A stretch of 64,000 nt of DNA, taken from NCBI RefSeq assembly GCF_000813825.1, contig NZ_JWTA01000004.1, positions 124,001-188,000 on the forward strand. Reading direction: 5' to 3'. Source of the DNA: Chryseobacterium taiwanense. Lineage in GTDB: Bacteria; Bacteroidota; Bacteroidia; Flavobacteriales; Weeksellaceae. The stretch's first letter is position 1; each line of letters begins with the position of its first letter. A program made the translations under genes and the position numbers. The notes under the pieces were generated by a model. It was given only the letters and a program-made list of their open reading frames with translations. It was not told the DNA's origin and did not search any database. This document shows positions 62,673-64,000 of this stretch, piece after piece.

Positions 62673-63131
62673 ATGTTACAGAAAGATACTGTTGCTCCCG
62701 ATTTTACATTGTTTGCAACTCCTGATCAAAAAATTACTTTATCTGAATTCAAAGGTAAAAACGTGATACTGGCATTCTATCCCGCAGACTGGAGCCCGGT
62801 TTGTAGTGATCAAATGGCTTTGTATAATGAAATGTTGAAATTTTTCAAAAAGTATGATGCAGAAATTTTCGGAATATCTGTAGATAGCAAATGGTGTCAC
62901 CTGGCATTTTCACAATCCCGAAACCTTCACTTTCCTTTACTTGCAGACTTCGAAGCCAAAGGGGAAACTGCCAAGAAATATGGCGTTTATGACGATGAAG
63001 AAGGAGAATGCAAACGAGCTTTATTTGTCATTAATAAAGAAGGGATCATCCAATGGAGCTATCTTTCTCCAACGGCTATCAATCCCGGAGCAGACGGAAT
63101 TCTAGAAGCGTTAGAAAATTTAAAAAACTAA
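62673..63131 (+). CDS. Peroxiredoxin (AhpC/TSA family)
   Basis: A 152-residue thiol peroxidase. Peroxidatic Cys44 lies in YPADWSPVCSDQ, with Ser in the usual Thr place of the TxxC motif. Other Cys (about 69 and 112) may serve as resolving residues. It reduces peroxides using thioredoxin-type donors, and fits the peroxide-defence theme with Dps. It starts 14 bp after the YoaK gene and 6 bp before a DsbA-like gene. Confidence 0.9.
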   Translation: MLQKDTVAPDFTLFATPDQKITLSEFKGKNVILAFYPADWSPVCSDQMALYNEMLKFFKKYDAEIFGISVDSKWCHLAFSQSRNLHFPLLADFEAKGETAKKYGVYDDEEGECKRALFVINKEGIIQWSYLSPTAINPGADGILEALENLKN

Positions 63132-63137
63132 ATAATT

Positions 63138-63653
63138 ATGTCACTAAAACCATCAGTCAACAAAAATGATCATACTCAAGGCAATGAAAATGCTGATCTG
63201 GTCATTGTAGAGTACGGCGACTATCAATGTCCCTATTGCGGAGCAGCTTATCCTGTGCTGAAAGAATTAATGAGAGAATTCGGAAGTCAGGTACAATTTG
63301 TTTTCAGAAACTTTCCGTTATCAGAAATGCATCCTTATGCAAAACCTGCAGCCATTGCAGCAGAAGCAGCTAATTTACAGGGCAAATTCTGGGAAATGCA
63401 CGATGCCATTTATGAAAATCAGCAAAACCTGAATGAATTATACTTATTCGAACTGGCAGAAGCAATAGGCTTAGATATTTCTCAATTTAAAGAAGATATA
63501 CAAAAAGCTGAATTGGAAGAAAAAGTAGATTCAGATTTTGAAAGCGGCGTGATCAGCGGAGTAAACGGAACCCCTTCTTTCTTTATAAACGATAAAAAAT
63601 TCAATGGAGGTGCAACAGATTTACTCCAATTGATAAGAGAAAATACAAACTAG
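63138..63653 (+). CDS. DsbA-like thioredoxin-fold protein
   Basis: A 171-residue protein with the redox motif CPYC at 31-34 (YGDYQCPYCGAAYP) and the DsbA-type helical insertion (FGSQVQFVFRNFPLSEMHPYAKPAA; ends GTPSFFINDKKF). It has no signal peptide, so it is cytosolic and resembles the Thioredoxin_4/DsbA-family proteins that bind frxA-like or arsenical partners; its substrate is unknown. It closes the site C operon. No terminator was found after it. Confidence 0.88.
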   Translation: MSLKPSVNKNDHTQGNENADLVIVEYGDYQCPYCGAAYPVLKELMREFGSQVQFVFRNFPLSEMHPYAKPAAIAAEAANLQGKFWEMHDAIYENQQNLNELYLFELAEAIGLDISQFKEDIQKAELEEKVDSDFESGVISGVNGTPSFFINDKKFNGGATDLLQLIRENTN

Positions 63654-63717
63654 GCGAATATTACACCGCCCAAATTAAACAAAAATAAATTTTTATTAAC
63701 ATATACGATTTTAACTT

Positions 63718-63754
63718 AGGTTAAGATGGATTGAATCTAACCTTACTACATTTG
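63718..63754 (+). promoter_or_regulatory. Operator-like inverted repeat next to a perfect -7 box
   Basis: AGGTTAAGAT (63718-63727) and ATCTAACCT (63735-63743) pair with one unpaired base, and the perfect -7 box TACATTTG begins 4 bp later (63747-63754). The hydrolase start codon is at 63819. Binding there would block RNA polymerase, suggesting repressor control. The regulator is not known. The rest of the 63654-63818 gap is AT-rich without a gene. Confidence 0.5.
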
Positions 63755-63818
63755 TTAAACAATTCAGACATAACATATTCAACAAAATATTAATTACAAA
63801 CATTAAAAATCTAAAAAC

Positions 63819-64000
63819 ATGAGCACATTAACATTAAAAGACGGAACAGAAATTTTTTACAAAGATCAAGGACAAGGACCAGTATTGATGTTTCACCACG
63901 GATGGCCTTTATCATCTGATGACTGGGATGCACAGGTAATTTTCTTCTTACAGAGAGGATACAGAGTAATTGCACACGACAGAAGAGGTCACGGACGCTC
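63819..64000 (+). CDS. Alpha/beta hydrolase, chloroperoxidase-like (cut by window edge)
   Basis: The first 60 residues show [19 protein letters not shown], then [15 protein letters not shown] (oxyanion HGWP motif) and HDRRGHGRS. These are typical of non-heme chloroperoxidase/esterase-like alpha/beta hydrolases. The nucleophile Ser and His lie beyond the window. It is preceded by a promoter with an operator-like repeat. Confidence 0.85.
   Translation, partial: MSTLTLKDGTEIFYKDQGQGPVLMFHHGWPLSSDDWDAQVIFFLQRGYRVIAHDRRGHGR

Noticed and set aside
1-64000. CRISPR arrays, tRNA or rRNA genes, phage or transposase genes
   Set aside because: No regularly spaced repeats, cloverleaf-type sequences or recognisable integrase/transposase frames were seen.

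Overview
The window is chromosomal DNA of a flavobacterium, most likely Chryseobacterium or a close relative (inference from several independent signs). It is AT-rich, has Bacteroidota-type -7 boxes (TAnnTTTG) before several genes and few Shine-Dalgarno sites, and encodes type IX secretion (T9SS) proteins with C-terminal sorting domains, a CzcA-TolC fusion and a citrate-hydroxamate siderophore locus of the kind known from Chryseobacterium. I see no rRNA, tRNA, CRISPR array, phage or classical IS element.

Layout. 1-2.5 kb: end of an unknown gene and a ClC chloride channel. 2.5-16 kb (minus strand): a kdp potassium locus. An NtrC-type response regulator precedes four tiny membrane peptides (one is KdpF), kdpA, kdpB, kdpC, two outer-membrane porins, a DUF389 membrane protein, a short KdpD without a kinase domain, and a separate histidine kinase. 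An antisense four-helix-bundle (S23-type) gene with flanking repeats sits between kdpA and kdpB, and a similar repeat without a gene lies between kdpB and kdpC. 16-20 kb: small proteins and an SNF2/SWIM helicase. 20.4-26.6 kb (minus): a metal efflux system (Cys-rich small protein, CzcA-TolC fusion, adaptor). 26.6-28.1 kb: a lipoprotein and an EamA transporter. 28.2-43.2 kb: a siderophore locus. 43.5-53.7 kb: T9SS proteins, including two giant tandem paralogues. 53.8-64 kb: Dps, a LytTR response regulator, a hybrid kinase with HPt domain, an OYE-type oxidoreductase, and stress-type genes (SRPBCC-like, two YoaK proteins, a bicupin, a peroxiredoxin, a DsbA-like protein), ending in a partial alpha/beta hydrolase.

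Siderophore logic. A lysine-hydroxylase-like dioxygenase and a PLP decarboxylase would give hydroxycadaverine. An N-monooxygenase and a GNAT domain fused to an NIS synthetase would make the hydroxamate arms, and two NIS synthetases would join them to citrate. An acyl carrier protein with its own adenylating enzyme probably supplies an unusual acyl group. A MATE pump exports the product; a TonB receptor and a PepSY protein take iron back. The layout fits chryseochelin-type chemistry (3-hydroxycadaverine, fumarate, citrate), recalled from the literature.

The strongest undescribed signal is a 28-bp sequence, 25 positions invariant, before dps (53787), the SRPBCC-like gene (59274) and the bicupin operon (60813). 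In all three it lies exactly 29 bp before a -7-like box (TAGCTTTAC, TAGCTTTAC, GAACTTTAC), with a poor -33 region between. This looks like an activator regulon for stress defence. The adjacent phosphorelay (hybrid kinase-receiver-HPt plus LytTR regulator) is the obvious candidate controller. A second novelty is the cluster of four micro-peptides ahead of kdpA.
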